From positions 1-63,084 of the forward strand of contig NZ_CAJXYK010000036.1 in NCBI RefSeq assembly GCF_913063425.1: 63,084 bases of DNA, read 5' to 3'. Made by a program: the position numbers and the translations under genes. Shown in pieces: positions 47,019-56,529 of the stretch (within the stretch, counting starts at the first letter, position 1; every line of letters begins with the position of its first letter). The notes beneath the pieces were generated by a model. That model did no database searches and was not told where the DNA came from. It saw only the letters and a program-made list of their open reading frames with translations. This DNA is from an uncultured Thiohalocapsa sp. Lineage in GTDB: Bacteria > Pseudomonadota > Gammaproteobacteria > Chromatiales > Chromatiaceae.

Positions 47019-48523
47019 GCCGGCCCGGGACGCTCGCCGGGCTCGCCGGCGTGGACGGTCGCCGGGCCATGGACCTGTGGCTGCTGGCGCTGGCGTTCGG
47101 CTACACCGTGGCCGCGTTGGTGGGGCTGCCGCTCTACGGCGACGGCGCCTACTACTGGTTCAAGCTCGCGGCGGACGAGCGCTTTGTGGTGCCGAACCTG
47201 CGTGTGGGCGCGCTGCTGCCGCAGCTGCCCGGCATCCTCGCCGGCCGCTTCACGGACGACCCGGTGCTGCTGCGCCACGCCTTCTCGCTTGGCTATGTGG
47301 CGCTGCCGGTGCTGTCGCTCGCCGCCTGCTGGCTCATGGTGCGGCGGGTGGCGCCGGCGCTGGTGCTGTTCCCGCTGCTGTGGCTCACGGTGCACCAGAT
47401 CAACTTCTCCGGCGTCTCGGAGCTGCTGTCTTCGGCGCACCTGGCCTGGCCCTTCGTGCTGGCGGCGGCGCTGTGGCCGGCGGCGCGTGCCGGGCGGCTC
47501 TATGGCTGGCTCCTCGGCGCCTTGTTCCTGGTGCTGCATCCCATGGCCTTCGTGCCGGCGCTTGGGCTTGCGGTGCTGGCGGCCTGGCTCGGCTGGTCGG
47601 CGCCGCGGGCGGCCTGGGGGCGGCAGCAGGACGGGACGGCGCAGCGCTGGGCCTGGCTCACGCTGGCCGCCTGGCTGGCGCTGACGGGCCTGCTGCGCTT
47701 CGGCTGGACGCTGGTGGGCGCGAATCGCTACGAGCGCTCGAACTTGAGCGGGGACGCTGCCCTGCACTACCTGTTCCCGTCCACGCCGGCCCAGGATGCC
47801 CTGCTGGCGGCGGCGGTGCTGGCGGCTCTGCTCGGTGCCCTGGTGCTGCTGCGCGGTGGGCGCGGCGCCGGGCCGGGCTGGCTCGCGCCTGTGTCCGGGG
47901 TCCTGCTGGCGCTGCTGGTGGGGCTGGCCCTGTGGATCGGCGGTGAGTTTCTGTTCGGCCAGGGTATCAAGCTCAAGGCGGCGCTGACCTTCGTGGCCGG
48001 GCTCGGCTTCATGGCGCTGGCGGCGCTGGTGGGGCAGGTGCTGCTGATGCGGGCCGGGGCCACCGACGTGCCTGCCCGAGCGCCCGAGGGCACAGCGGAC
48101 GGGGCGGCGGGCGTCGGGTCGGTGCCGCCGGTGTGGGTGCCCACGGGCTGGCTCGCGGCGCCCGCAGCGGCCGTGCTCATCATGCTCACGGCCAAGTCGG
48201 CGGGCTGGTGGCTCGCCACCAACGAGCTGGGGCGCATGGTGGCGGAGGCCGACGCTCCCTGCATCGCCCGCACGTCGGAGCAGCCGCCGTCGCTGCAATG
48301 GCGCTGGATGGTGATGCTGGATGCCTGGCCGGTGGGGATGAACGCGCTGGCGTTCCGACCCCGGGCGCCGGCGGCGCCGGAGGTCTCGCTGCTCCTGCCG
48401 AACGACGGCTGCGAGATCCTCGCCGCCACGGGCGAGGCGCGGCTCCAGTCCTGGATCGTGCGGCCCTGGTCGCAGCTCGAGGCGCGCTTCGGGCCGCTGC
48501 GGCGCTTGCCGAATTGGCAGTGA
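47015..48523 (+). CDS. Polytopic membrane protein of unknown function
   Basis: A 502-aa protein with about ten hydrophobic segments and a soluble C-terminal domain of about 120 residues after AKSAGWWLATNELGRM. The first loop (LYGDGAYYWFKLAADERF) carries acidic and aromatic residues after helix 1, as in GT-C glycosyltransferases of the ArnT/PMT type, but a clear DxD or EE motif is not visible. The C-terminal part has two Cys (DAPCIARTSEQPP and NDGCEILAA) that could pair in the periplasm. Translationally coupled to queE by ATGA, with no obvious functional link. Confidence 0.6.
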   Translation: MSRPGTLAGLAGVDGRRAMDLWLLALAFGYTVAALVGLPLYGDGAYYWFKLAADERFVVPNLRVGALLPQLPGILAGRFTDDPVLLRHAFSLGYVALPVLSLAACWLMVRRVAPALVLFPLLWLTVHQINFSGVSELLSSAHLAWPFVLAAALWPAARAGRLYGWLLGALFLVLHPMAFVPALGLAVLAAWLGWSAPRAAWGRQQDGTAQRWAWLTLAAWLALTGLLRFGWTLVGANRYERSNLSGDAALHYLFPSTPAQDALLAAAVLAALLGALVLLRGGRGAGPGWLAPVSGVLLALLVGLALWIGGEFLFGQGIKLKAALTFVAGLGFMALAALVGQVLLMRAGATDVPARAPEGTADGAAGVGSVPPVWVPTGWLAAPAAAVLIMLTAKSAGWWLATNELGRMVAEADAPCIARTSEQPPSLQWRWMVMLDAWPVGMNALAFRPRAPAAPEVSLLLPNDGCEILAATGEARLQSWIVRPWSQLEARFGPLRRLPNWQ

Positions 48524-48562
48524 GGCGGGCGACGGCGCGGGCGCCGTCGGCATCCGCCGCCG

Positions 48563-49363
48563 TCAGCGCCCGGCCGCCGCCGCGGGCTTCTCGAACACCA
48601 TGAAGTGCTGGCTCGGCAGGAAGCCCTTCGTCTGCACATGGGTGAGCCCCACCGCCGCCATCTCCCGGCGGGCCTGGGCCTCGGTCATCTTGTGCAGGGG
48701 CTTGATGGGGATGCGCGGGTCCTCGCCGCGGTACTCCACCAGGAACACCCGCCCGCCCGGACGCAGCGCTGCGACGATGGCCTGCATCATCTCCCGCGGG
48801 TAGGCGAACTCGTGGTAGGCGTCCACCAGCAGCGCCGCGTCGATGCTGTTCGGGGGCAGCTCGGGGTCGTCCTCCCGGCCGAGCACCAGGTCCACATTCT
48901 CGACACCCCGCTCCTCCATGCGCTCGCGCATGATGGCCAGCATCTCCGGCTGGATGTCCACGGCGAAGACGCGGCCCGCCGGCACCTGCTCCGCGAGCCG
49001 GAAGGCGAAGTAGCCGGTGCCGGCGCCGATGTCCGCCACCTCGGCGTCGGCGGCGAGGTCCATGGCCGCCACCACGCGCTCCGGCAGCTCCTCGCGGATG
49101 CGGCTCGGGCGCTCCAGCCAGCGGGCGCCGCGGTGGCCCATCACCTGCGAGATCTCCCGGCCCATGTAGACCTTGCCGATGCCGTCGCGGCTCGGCGCCT
49201 TGGTCTCGTAATGCGGCGCGCTGTCCGCGAGTGCCGGCGCTGCCGCGGCGGCCAGCAGCAAGCTGCCGAGCAGCGCGGCCGGCGCCAACGGCCGGCGAGC
49301 CGGTCCGGGTCGGCCGCGCCAGGCCCGGCTCAATGGCCTGGGAATCCACAACTTGTGCAACAT
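48563..49363 (-). CDS. Exported class I SAM-dependent methyltransferase
   Basis: A 266-aa protein. The N-terminus (MLHKLWIPRPLSRAWRGRPG, then a hydrophobic run LLGSLLLAAAAAPALA) is a signal peptide ending near ALADS. The rest is a Rossmann methyltransferase: motif I EVADIGAGTGYFAFRLAEQV, motif II VFAVDIQPEML, DAALLVDAYHEF and GGRVFLVEYRGED. SAM is not known in the periplasm, so an exported methyltransferase is odd; the family does exist, often beside the same YMGREIS..MGHRGARWLERP motif. The start at 49363 is fixed by the signal peptide; a longer frame only reads into the 30-bp repeat array. Confidence 0.82.
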   Translation of the reverse strand: MLHKLWIPRPLSRAWRGRPGPARRPLAPAALLGSLLLAAAAAPALADSAPHYETKAPSRDGIGKVYMGREISQVMGHRGARWLERPSRIREELPERVVAAMDLAADAEVADIGAGTGYFAFRLAEQVPAGRVFAVDIQPEMLAIMRERMEERGVENVDLVLGREDDPELPPNSIDAALLVDAYHEFAYPREMMQAIVAALRPGGRVFLVEYRGEDPRIPIKPLHKMTEAQARREMAAVGLTHVQTKGFLPSQHFMVFEKPAAAAGR

Positions 49364-49468
49364 GATCCGCTCCGGTGTGCTTGCGATCTCTCCCTCGACA
49401 GCAGACCGGAGCCGGGGTTTCCATGCCCAAGGCAGCCCACGACAACCGGCCAGGCGCAGCGCCGGAGC

Positions 49469-49830
49469 GCCAAGCTCCACTCGCCTAAGCGCGGGACCGC
49501 CAAGCTCCACTCGCCCCAGCCCGGGACCGCCGAGCTCCACTCGGCCCAGCCTGGGGCCGCCGAGTTTCACTCGGCCCAGCCCCGGGGCCGCCGAGTTTCA
49601 CTCGGCCAAGCCCGGGACCGCCAAGCTCCACTCGGCCCAGCCCGGGGCCGCAAAGCTCCACTCGGCCCAGCCTGGGACCGCCGAGTTTCACTCGGCCAAG
49701 CCCCGGGGCCGCCGAGCTCCACTCGGCCCAGCCTGGGATCGCCAAGCTCCACTCGGCCCAGCCTGGGGCCGCCGAGTTTCACTCGGCCAAGCCCACCGCC
49801 GCCAAGCGTCACTCGCCCCAGCGCAGCCCC
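49469..49830. repeat. Twelve-copy 30-bp tandem repeat
   Basis: About twelve units of 30 bp (a few with one extra base), consensus GCCGAGCTCCACTCGGCCCAGCCTGGGGCC in two halves: a 17-bp hairpin GCCGAGCTCCACTCGGC (arms GCCGAG/CTCGGC) and a GC linker. CTCCA and TTTCA alternate in the loop. As 30 is a multiple of three, several frames stay open through it on both strands, but translation gives simple Pro/Ser/Arg repeats and is unlikely to be real. The array ends 70 bp before the patatin start codon. Confidence 0.88.
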
Positions 49831-49900
49831 CCACACCCCAGCACCCACCGGCCCCCGGCGGTATCCTGAGCCCCCCATCACCGCCACGAGGTATCCGCGG

Positions 49901-50920
49901 ATGAGCCAAGCGCAAACCGATGCACATGCCCAGTCGGACCCGGCCACCAGCGTCTCCCTGGTCCTCGGCAGCGGCGGCGCCCGCGGCCTCGCGCACATCG
50001 GCGTCATCCAGTGGCTCACGGCGAATGGCTACCGCATCGAGTCCATCGCCGGCTGCTCCATGGGCGCGCTGGTGGGCGGCATCTACGCCGCCGGGCGCCT
50101 GTCGGACTACCGTGACTGGATCTGCGCCCTGCGCCGGCCGGACGTGCTGCGCTTTCTGGACCTCGCCTGGTCCCGCAGCGGCCTCATCAAGGGCGACCGC
50201 ATCATCGAGACCCTGCGCGAGCTGGTGGGCGAGCACCGCATCGAGGACCTGTCCATCGCCTACACCGCCGTGGCGACGGACATCGAGCGCCAGCGCGAGG
50301 TCTGGATCTCCAAGGGCCCGCTGTTCGACGCCATCCGTGCCTCCATCGCCGTGCCCACGGTGTTCATGCCCCACGAATACCTGGGCCACAAGCTGGTGGA
50401 CGGCGGCCTGCTGAACCCGGTGCCCATCGCGCCCACCTTCCGCGACATGACCGACCTCACCATTGCGGTCAACCTGAACGGCAATGACGACGGCGCCCCC
50501 TGGCCGCCGCAGGCACCGCCGACGCTGCCTGAGCCGGGTGCCAACGGCGGCGATGCGCCCGACGCCGACGGCGACAGGGCCTCGAAGGAGGCGCGCGCAG
50601 CGGAGCCCAAGGACCTGCACGGGCGCATCCTCGCCTTCCTTGACGAGGTCGCCGAAGGCTTCAAGGGCAAGCCCAACGGCGAGGACACAGAAGCGGGCGG
50701 CCTCGACGTGTTCGAGCTGGTGAGCCGCTCCATCGAGACCATGCAGAACGCCATCGCCGCCGTGAAGCTCGCTGCCTACACCCCGGATGTGATCGTCAAC
50801 ATCCCCCGCGATGTCTGCCAGGCGCACGAATTCCACCGTGCGAAGGAGCTGATCGAGATCGGCGAGCAGATTGCCGAGCAGGAGCTCGGCGCCTACGCAC
50901 AGCGGCGTGCAGCGGACTGA
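49901..50920 (+). CDS. Patatin-like phospholipase (RssA family)
   Basis: A 339-aa serine hydrolase. The oxyanion motif GSGGARGLAHIGVI and the nucleophile elbow GCSMGALVGG (Ser of GxSxG) lie in the first 70 residues, and the dyad Asp is in KLVDGGLLNPVP. These are the markers of bacterial patatins of the RssA type, cytoplasmic or membrane-associated lipid acyl hydrolases. Residues about 205-260 are an acidic, Pro/Gly/Ala-rich insertion (DDGAPWPPQAPPTLPEPG onwards) not found in short RssA proteins. ATG at 49901 follows ACGAGG. Confidence 0.88.
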   Translation: MSQAQTDAHAQSDPATSVSLVLGSGGARGLAHIGVIQWLTANGYRIESIAGCSMGALVGGIYAAGRLSDYRDWICALRRPDVLRFLDLAWSRSGLIKGDRIIETLRELVGEHRIEDLSIAYTAVATDIERQREVWISKGPLFDAIRASIAVPTVFMPHEYLGHKLVDGGLLNPVPIAPTFRDMTDLTIAVNLNGNDDGAPWPPQAPPTLPEPGANGGDAPDADGDRASKEARAAEPKDLHGRILAFLDEVAEGFKGKPNGEDTEAGGLDVFELVSRSIETMQNAIAAVKLAAYTPDVIVNIPRDVCQAHEFHRAKELIEIGEQIAEQELGAYAQRRAAD

Positions 50921-50940
50921 GCCGCAGCCGGCTTGAGTAC

Positions 50941-50956
50941 GCCGACTTCAGTCGGC
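50941..50956. repeat. REP-like palindrome downstream of the patatin gene
   Basis: GCCGACTTCAGTCGGC, identical to the copy at 27430, between the convergent patatin and glycerate kinase genes. Confidence 0.8.
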
Positions 50957-50973
50957 TGGCGTGGCCCCGGGAA

Positions 50974-52110
50974 TCAGCGGCCGGCAAAGAAGGCGCGGAC
51001 TGCCTGCTCGGCGGCGTCCGCCAGCAGGGTCTCGGCGTCGCGCTGGGCTTCATCCAGGGTCATGGGGCCGCGGCAGAGGCTGAAGACGGCGTCGATGCCG
51101 ATGGCGTGCAGCGCGTCGATGTCCGCGCCGATGCCGCCGGCGATGGCGATGCAGGGGATGCCGCGGGCCTTGGCGCGGGCGGCGACGGCGGCGGGGGCCT
51201 TGCCGTAGGCCGTCTGGGCGTCGATCTGGCCCTCCGCCGTGAGGACGAGATCGGCGCCGGCGAGGTGGCGGTCGAGGGCCAGCAGGTCCAGCACCAGATC
51301 GGCGCCGGGCCTGAGCGCGGCGCCGGCGAAGGCGACCAGGCCGGCACCGCGGCCGCCGGCAGCGCCGGCGCCGGGGAGGTCGGCAATCTCGCGCCCCAGC
51401 TCGCGCGCGATGAGCGTCGCAAGATGGGCGAGGCCGGCGTCCAGGGCCGCCACCTGTGCCGGGCTCGCCCCCTTCTGCGGGCCATAGACGGCGGCGGCGC
51501 CGCGCGGGCCGGTGAGGGGGTTGTCCACGTCGCAGACGGCCTCGATGCGCACCTGATCCAGCCGCGCGTCCCGGGCCGTGCCGTCGATGCGGGCGATGTC
51601 GGCGAGCCGCGCGCCGACGGGCGCCACCGGCTGGCCTGAAGCATCCAGGAAGCGCCAGCCCAGCGCCTGGGCCATGCCGATGCCGCCGTCGTTGGTGGCG
51701 CTGCCGCCCAGGCCCACGATGATATGCCGGGCGCCGAGATCCAGCGCCGCGCGCAGCAGCTCGCCGGTGCCGAGCGTGGTGGTGGCGGTGGCGTCCTGCT
51801 CCGGCCCGGCGAGCAGCGCCAGGCCGCTGGCGAGCGCCATCTCCACCACCGTGGTGCGGCGGCCCGGGCTCCAGACGAGGGCGGCGTCCACCGGTGCGAA
51901 GCGCGGGCCCGTGACCCGGACGCTGCGCCGCTCCCCGTGCAGCGCGGCCGTCAGCACCTCGGCGAGCCCGTCGCCGCCATCGGCCACGGGCAGCTCCACA
52001 AGCTCGGCCTCCGACAGCGCGCGGGCGCTGCCCCGGGCCATGGCCGCCGCCGCCGCCGCTGCGGTGCAGCTGCCCTTCAGGGCGTTGGGGGCGAGGATGA
52101 TCCTGGGCAT
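50974..52110 (-). CDS. Glycerate kinase (GlxK/GarK family)
   Basis: Phosphorylates glycerate, normally to 2-phosphoglycerate, as the end of glyoxylate/photorespiratory glycerate salvage. The 378-aa protein starts MPRIILAPNALKGSCTA and shows the family blocks PVADGGDGLAEVL, GLGGSATNDGGIGMAQALG, CDVDNPLTGPRGAAAVYGPQKGA, LTAEGQIDAQTAYGKAP and IAIAGGIG. Length is typical. In a Calvin-cycle organism it may recycle photorespiratory glycerate; no neighbouring glyoxylate genes are present. Confidence 0.92.
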   Translation of the reverse strand: MPRIILAPNALKGSCTAAAAAAAMARGSARALSEAELVELPVADGGDGLAEVLTAALHGERRSVRVTGPRFAPVDAALVWSPGRRTTVVEMALASGLALLAGPEQDATATTTLGTGELLRAALDLGARHIIVGLGGSATNDGGIGMAQALGWRFLDASGQPVAPVGARLADIARIDGTARDARLDQVRIEAVCDVDNPLTGPRGAAAVYGPQKGASPAQVAALDAGLAHLATLIARELGREIADLPGAGAAGGRGAGLVAFAGAALRPGADLVLDLLALDRHLAGADLVLTAEGQIDAQTAYGKAPAAVAARAKARGIPCIAIAGGIGADIDALHAIGIDAVFSLCRGPMTLDEAQRDAETLLADAAEQAVRAFFAGR

Positions 52111-52951
52111 GCGGTTGATGACGGCGTCGGTGGTGCTCGGCTGCTGCACGGATCATGGCATTGGACGCCGGTGGCGCGCACGTGTCGCTTTGTGCGCCCG
52201 ACACGCCGCCGAATCGCCCGAGGCTTGGAGCGACTCCGCCGGCGTGGCCCCATGGCAGCGCTGCGGGTCGTGAGCCGTGGAGAGGCCATCCAGGCTCCCC
52301 CTATTCGGCATGCAAGGGGAAAGCCTGATGATCCGGATGGGCGACGCTGCCGGCAACAATACGGCAACGCACTATTCATCATGCACGGCATTTTGTGGAC
52401 TCTAGTTGACGCCGGTAATCGGGCACGCAGCGCCTGCGATGACGACCCTGTTTGCCATGCGGACGGGGTCCGACCGATGCGCTGCCCTTGCATGTTGGCT
52501 GCGATGGGGATGACATCTCTCTGCAGATCAATGGCATAGCACTGTTGTGCGCATGCCGATTTGCAGCGAAGGCAATAGATCGTCATCCGCAGCCCCGCCT
52601 CTGCGAGCAGCTCCGTCCGGGCATCGGCTCGGCACGTGAGCGCATCACGTTGTCAAGCATGACAGACTCAGCCCGTATCCAGCGCAAAGCCGCTTCGAGC
52701 CAGGCGCTGTTCCGGCGTCTACCGACGCTTCGGCGCTTGAGCTGCCAATAAGAGAACAGAATGGGCGCGCACATGGGGATGAGTCTGCAAAGAAAAGCGC
52801 ACCGCGTACCGGCGCACGTCTCGGGCGTTCGACAGGCAACCGGGTCGCAGCTGCGCCGCGCGGTCTGTTCTGAGCCGGACGGCGCCGCACCAGATTGGAC
52901 GACACGCACCCGAGCATGGCGTGCGCCATGTGGATTGCCGAAGTCGTGCCG
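52111..52951. other. Gene-free region before the sigma-54 activator
   Basis: About 840 bp of lower and uneven GC. No open frame looks coding and I see no RNA gene. It probably holds the promoter of the activator gene and perhaps decayed sequence. Confidence 0.4.
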
Positions 52952-54385
52952 ATGACGGCAGAGCAATCCCATCCGGTCGATGCTCATGGCGACGACCCTG
53001 TCGCCATGCATCCAATCCTCGGTCGTCGCGCGGGCATCGGTGCGTTGCGCCCACTCCTTGTGCACGGGCGCCGCGCGCTTGACGCGCCGGCAGCCTTGGC
53101 GTTGCGCGAGAGCAGCTGGACCCTGCACCACTGCGCCAGCCTGGAAGACGCCGGAGCGCTCTGTCGCCGCCTCAATATCCTGGCCGGTCTGGTTCTGTTT
53201 CCGGAACCGGTGAGCGACGCTGAGCTTCAAGAAATACGGCTTTTTGTCAGAGGCTTGCCGGATCTGGAGTGGGTGGCGCTGCTGCCGCGCGAGGCCCTGG
53301 AGCGTGCCGACGTCAGGCGCTTCATCGTCTCGGAGCTCCGTGATTACCAGCTGCTGCCGGTGGAGCCTGCTGGGCTGACCTATGCATTGGGTCACGCCTG
53401 GGGCGTTGCGGCCCTGTCCGAGGCGGACCGGGCCGCCGACAGCGGCCTGGAAGCCGGCCGCTTCGGCCTGATCGGCACGAGCGCGCCGATGCGCAAGCTG
53501 CACGACGCCATCGAGCGCGTTGCCGAAACCGATCTGCCCGTGCTGATCACCGGAGAAACAGGTACCGGCAAGGAGCTTGTGGCGCGTGCCATCCATGCGC
53601 TGTCGCAGCGTGCCGCGGGCCCATTCGTTGCGGTCAACTGCGCAGCCGTGCCGGCCTCCCTGATGCAGGCGGAGCTGTTCGGTGTCGAGAGGGGCGCCTT
53701 CACCGGGGCGTCGTCGGCCAACAGCGGCCTGATCCGAACGGCCCAGAACGGCACCCTGCTGCTCGACGAGGTGGGCGAGATGCCGCTGGAGGCGCAGGCC
53801 AGTCTGCTGCGGTTCCTGGACGACAAGGTCGTGATCCCCGTGGGTGGGCGACGCGGCGTCAGGGTGGACGTGACGGTGCTCGCGGCCACCAACCGCAACC
53901 TGCATGACGAGATCCATCAGGGCCGCTTCCGCCAGGACCTGCTCTATCGGCTGGATCTCTTGTCCATCAGGACGCCGCCGTTGCGGCAGCGACGCTCGGA
54001 CATCCAGGCGCTCGCCGAGCATTTCCTGCGGGCGGAAGCGCACAGGCTGCCGCGCGGCCTGCGGGGCTTTTCCGCCGACGCCCTGGATTGGCTGCGGGAT
54101 CAGGACTGGCCCGGCAATGTGCGGGAGCTGCGTAACTGCGTCATACAGGCCAGTCTGCATTGCGATGGGGGGCAGATCACCGCGGAGCATCTGGTGCGCC
54201 TGCGGTGGGCGTCCGACGTGCCCGAGCAATCGCTCGACCAGGCCCTGCAGCGTGCGGAGAAGACCGCGCTGCAACAGCAGCTCAGGCGTCACAGCGGCAA
54301 CGTCAGCAAGACCGCGCGCGCGCTCGGGATCTCCAGGATGACCCTGTACCGGCTCATGGCGAAGCACGACATTGGGCGGGGCTGA
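52952..54385 (+). CDS. VpsR-like sigma-54-dependent transcriptional activator
   Basis: An enhancer-binding protein of about 477 aa. The N-terminal 150 residues ([37 protein letters not shown]) follow the VpsR-type degenerate receiver. The AAA+ domain has Walker A GETGTGKE, an intact GAFTGA loop for sigma-54 contact, Walker [11 protein letters not shown], and [14 protein letters not shown] Fis-type HTH ([21 protein letters not shown]) closes the protein. VpsR-type proteins control exopolysaccharide genes, in keeping with the locus to the right. The start is uncertain: ATGs at 52916, 52952 and 53006 and a TTG at 52895 are in frame, without a clear ribosome binding site. Confidence 0.88.
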   Translation: MTAEQSHPVDAHGDDPVAMHPILGRRAGIGALRPLLVHGRRALDAPAALALRESSWTLHHCASLEDAGALCRRLNILAGLVLFPEPVSDAELQEIRLFVRGLPDLEWVALLPREALERADVRRFIVSELRDYQLLPVEPAGLTYALGHAWGVAALSEADRAADSGLEAGRFGLIGTSAPMRKLHDAIERVAETDLPVLITGETGTGKELVARAIHALSQRAAGPFVAVNCAAVPASLMQAELFGVERGAFTGASSANSGLIRTAQNGTLLLDEVGEMPLEAQASLLRFLDDKVVIPVGGRRGVRVDVTVLAATNRNLHDEIHQGRFRQDLLYRLDLLSIRTPPLRQRRSDIQALAEHFLRAEAHRLPRGLRGFSADALDWLRDQDWPGNVRELRNCVIQASLHCDGGQITAEHLVRLRWASDVPEQSLDQALQRAEKTALQQQLRRHSGNVSKTARALGISRMTLYRLMAKHDIGRG

Positions 54386-54496
54386 TCCGGGCTCAGGCGG
54401 GGTGTGCTGCGGTGAATGCCGTGCTGCGTTGCCGTGTCACCGCCGGGATGGGCGATCAACCCGTGCAGACCCCGGGGGTCAGGGCCGCGGCGCCGG

Positions 54497-55417
54497 CTAG
54501 GGCTTCGGCCCCAGACGCGGGCTTACCGGAGTGCCGCGCCGGGCGGGATTGAGGGCGGGATCGATGCCGGCGCGGATGCCGCTGCCCCGCCTCGGGTGCC
54601 CCTGCGCCGGCACCTGTCCCTTATCCTGCCCCTGCATCACCCGTCTGCTGCGGTCCCGCAGCGGCGACATGGCATTCAGCGGCGCCTTCGGCAGCCCGGC
54701 CCGCAGCCGGGGGCTCGTGGCGGGGAGTACGCCGACGCCGTTGCCCTGGTCCTGATGCTCGCCGCCGCCGGTGATTGCCGCGCCGACGGGCTTGCGCAGT
54801 GCGGAGACCTTCCGCAGCACGTGCTGCAACGGCCTGGTGCCGCCGAGCGCACGATAGCGGCGGATGACCGCCTCTGTATAGTCGAGCGTCTCTGGATAGC
54901 GCACCTTGCTGTCGGTGCGGTCCACGACACCTTCACCGGCGTTATAGGCCATGATGACCCGGCCGTAGTCCCCCCGGTATTTCCCCAGCAGGCGCTTCAG
55001 GTGGCGTACGCCGGCGTCAATGTTGATGGACGGCTCGAACAACGCCGCGCGCGAGTGTACGCCATAGTCGGACGCCGTCGCGGGCATCAGCTGCATCAGG
55101 CCGATGGCGCCGGCGGGCGACACCGCACGCGCATCGTAAGCGGACTCCGCGGCGATCACCGCATGTACAAGGGCCGCCTCCACCCCGTGGCGTTGGGCGG
55201 CGCGGTGAATGAGGCGATGGATTTCCGCGCTGCTGTGCTGCTGTGGCGCGGCGGCCTTCGCCTGCGTGCTGCGCTCGCTGCTTACGACCATGCCGGTGTC
55301 GCTGTCCGAGCCATGGACATCGCGGCTCTCGAAGGCGGGAGCATTCCCCGGCGCGACCAGCAGTGCAACAGCGGCGACGCAGACCCGCGTGAGCCCGAGC
55401 AGCGTGGCTGGAGACAT
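54497..55417 (-). CDS. Lytic transglycosylase (SLT domain), exported
   Basis: A 306-aa peptidoglycan lyase. A signal peptide (LLGLTRVCVAAVALLVAPGNAPAFE, positions 6-30) precedes the SLT domain: AAQRHGVEAALVHAVIAAESAYD with the catalytic Glu in AAES, AVSPAGAIGLMQLMPATA, NIDAGVRHLKRLLGKY and VIMAYNAGEGVV. The 100-residue Pro/Arg/Gly-rich C-terminal tail is not part of the domain. Small lytic enzymes of this type often sit in exopolysaccharide/secretion loci. It is convergent with the sigma-54 activator, 111 bp apart. Confidence 0.87.
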   Translation of the reverse strand: MSPATLLGLTRVCVAAVALLVAPGNAPAFESRDVHGSDSDTGMVVSSERSTQAKAAAPQQHSSAEIHRLIHRAAQRHGVEAALVHAVIAAESAYDARAVSPAGAIGLMQLMPATASDYGVHSRAALFEPSINIDAGVRHLKRLLGKYRGDYGRVIMAYNAGEGVVDRTDSKVRYPETLDYTEAVIRRYRALGGTRPLQHVLRKVSALRKPVGAAITGGGEHQDQGNGVGVLPATSPRLRAGLPKAPLNAMSPLRDRSRRVMQGQDKGQVPAQGHPRRGSGIRAGIDPALNPARRGTPVSPRLGPKP

Positions 55418-55798
55418 GGCAGGCCTGTCGTCTGGTGCGCCGCAACGGCGCTCGCGAGAGAAACCGAGCCATCGTCCGCGGAGGAAGAGCGCCGTGTCCG
55501 TCCCGGCTTGCCTGTCACGGGGGTGTTGTCTGTTGATCACGGCCAGAGTCCGAGCACCGTCCTGACGAGCCTGTCGACCCTCAGGATCATCCTGTTGGAC
55601 CTGCACGGGCTTGCATGGCGACAGCAAGACCGATGGCGCTGGCATAACAGCAAGAACATGTGTCAGCAACCTGAGTCCGTTGGCTACGGACCGGTTTGCC
55701 GGTCTGCCGGTTTCCGAGTTTCCCATCGAGAGCCAAAAACCGATTGGTGGCCCGGGCCGACCTAATCCACAGGCACCGGTTTCCTGCGATTGTAGTCG
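55418..55798. other. Gene-free region
   Basis: About 380 bp between the transglycosylase start and the PrsT remnant. Open frames continuing from either side carry no domain signal. It should contain the transglycosylase promoter, not recognisable by eye. Confidence 0.4.
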
Positions 55799-56240
55799 TT
55801 AGAGCGACCCAAGAGCCTTCCGGGCGACTTCGATACCGACGAAGGGTTGCGCCGCATTTGCCGCGGCGGTCAATAGTGGTCTCGCCTCCTCGATTCGGCC
55901 CAGCTTGAGATAGGTCATACCCAGGTGGAACTGTCGCTGCGGCGTGGACTCCTCGCTGGCTTGCGCCCGCTCCAACACCTCCGCCGCACGCTGGTATTCG
56001 CCCCTGCGATAGTAGACCCAGCCGAGGGTATCCAGGAAGGATGCGACGCCAGGTTTCCTGGAGCGGCTGCATGATCTCCAGGGTCCTGGCCAGGCTGCCG
56101 GCATCGCTCTGCCGGTGGTTTGCCAGGAGCATGGCCAGATCATTGGCGGCGGCGGGCGTCTCGGGATTCGCCGTCAAGACATCTTCATAGGCGTCGATGG
56201 CCTGATCGACTTGGCCTGTCTGCGCCAGCAGGGACAGTGG
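55799..56240 (-). pseudogene. Frameshifted C-terminal remnant of a PrsT-like TPR protein
   Basis: Two adjoining frames together match the last 140 residues of the intact PrsT at 58007-60403. Frame one reads LLAQTGQVDQAIDAYEDVLTANPE to NDLAMLLANHRQSDAG; after a shift near 56045-56060 frame two continues ASFLDTLGWVYYRRGEYQRAAEVLERAQ to PQRQFHLGMTYLKLGRIEEARPLLTAA. The N-terminal three quarters are missing. It lies in opposite orientation to prsT, so it is the relic of an inverted duplicate or of a second locus. Confidence 0.8.
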
Positions 56241-56529
56241 CGAGGTCGAGTAATCACTGAGTTGATGTCTCCGCTCTCGCGCTCGACCCTTGCGGTTTGC
56301 GCCTGCCATCTGCGATATGAGCGACTAGGCGTCGGAAAACTATAGATGAAAGCGCGGATCAATATCGGTGAGGGAACGCAACCGTTCGTTGGGTAAACTG
56401 GTTAGAGCGGTCCGGGCATTCGCATGCTCGTACCCGCGTGCTCCGTTGGAGCGCTTATAAACGACATGCGCGCGTAAAGAACGCGCGCCGTAGGGTCCGC
56501 GACACGCATTCAACAGGGTGAGCCGAGAC

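Noticed and set aside
48605-50920. 771-codon frame running antisense to the methyltransferase, through the 30-bp repeat and into the patatin
   Set aside because: The first 430 codons are shadow and simple repeat; the patatin family start is at 49901 with its own ribosome binding site.
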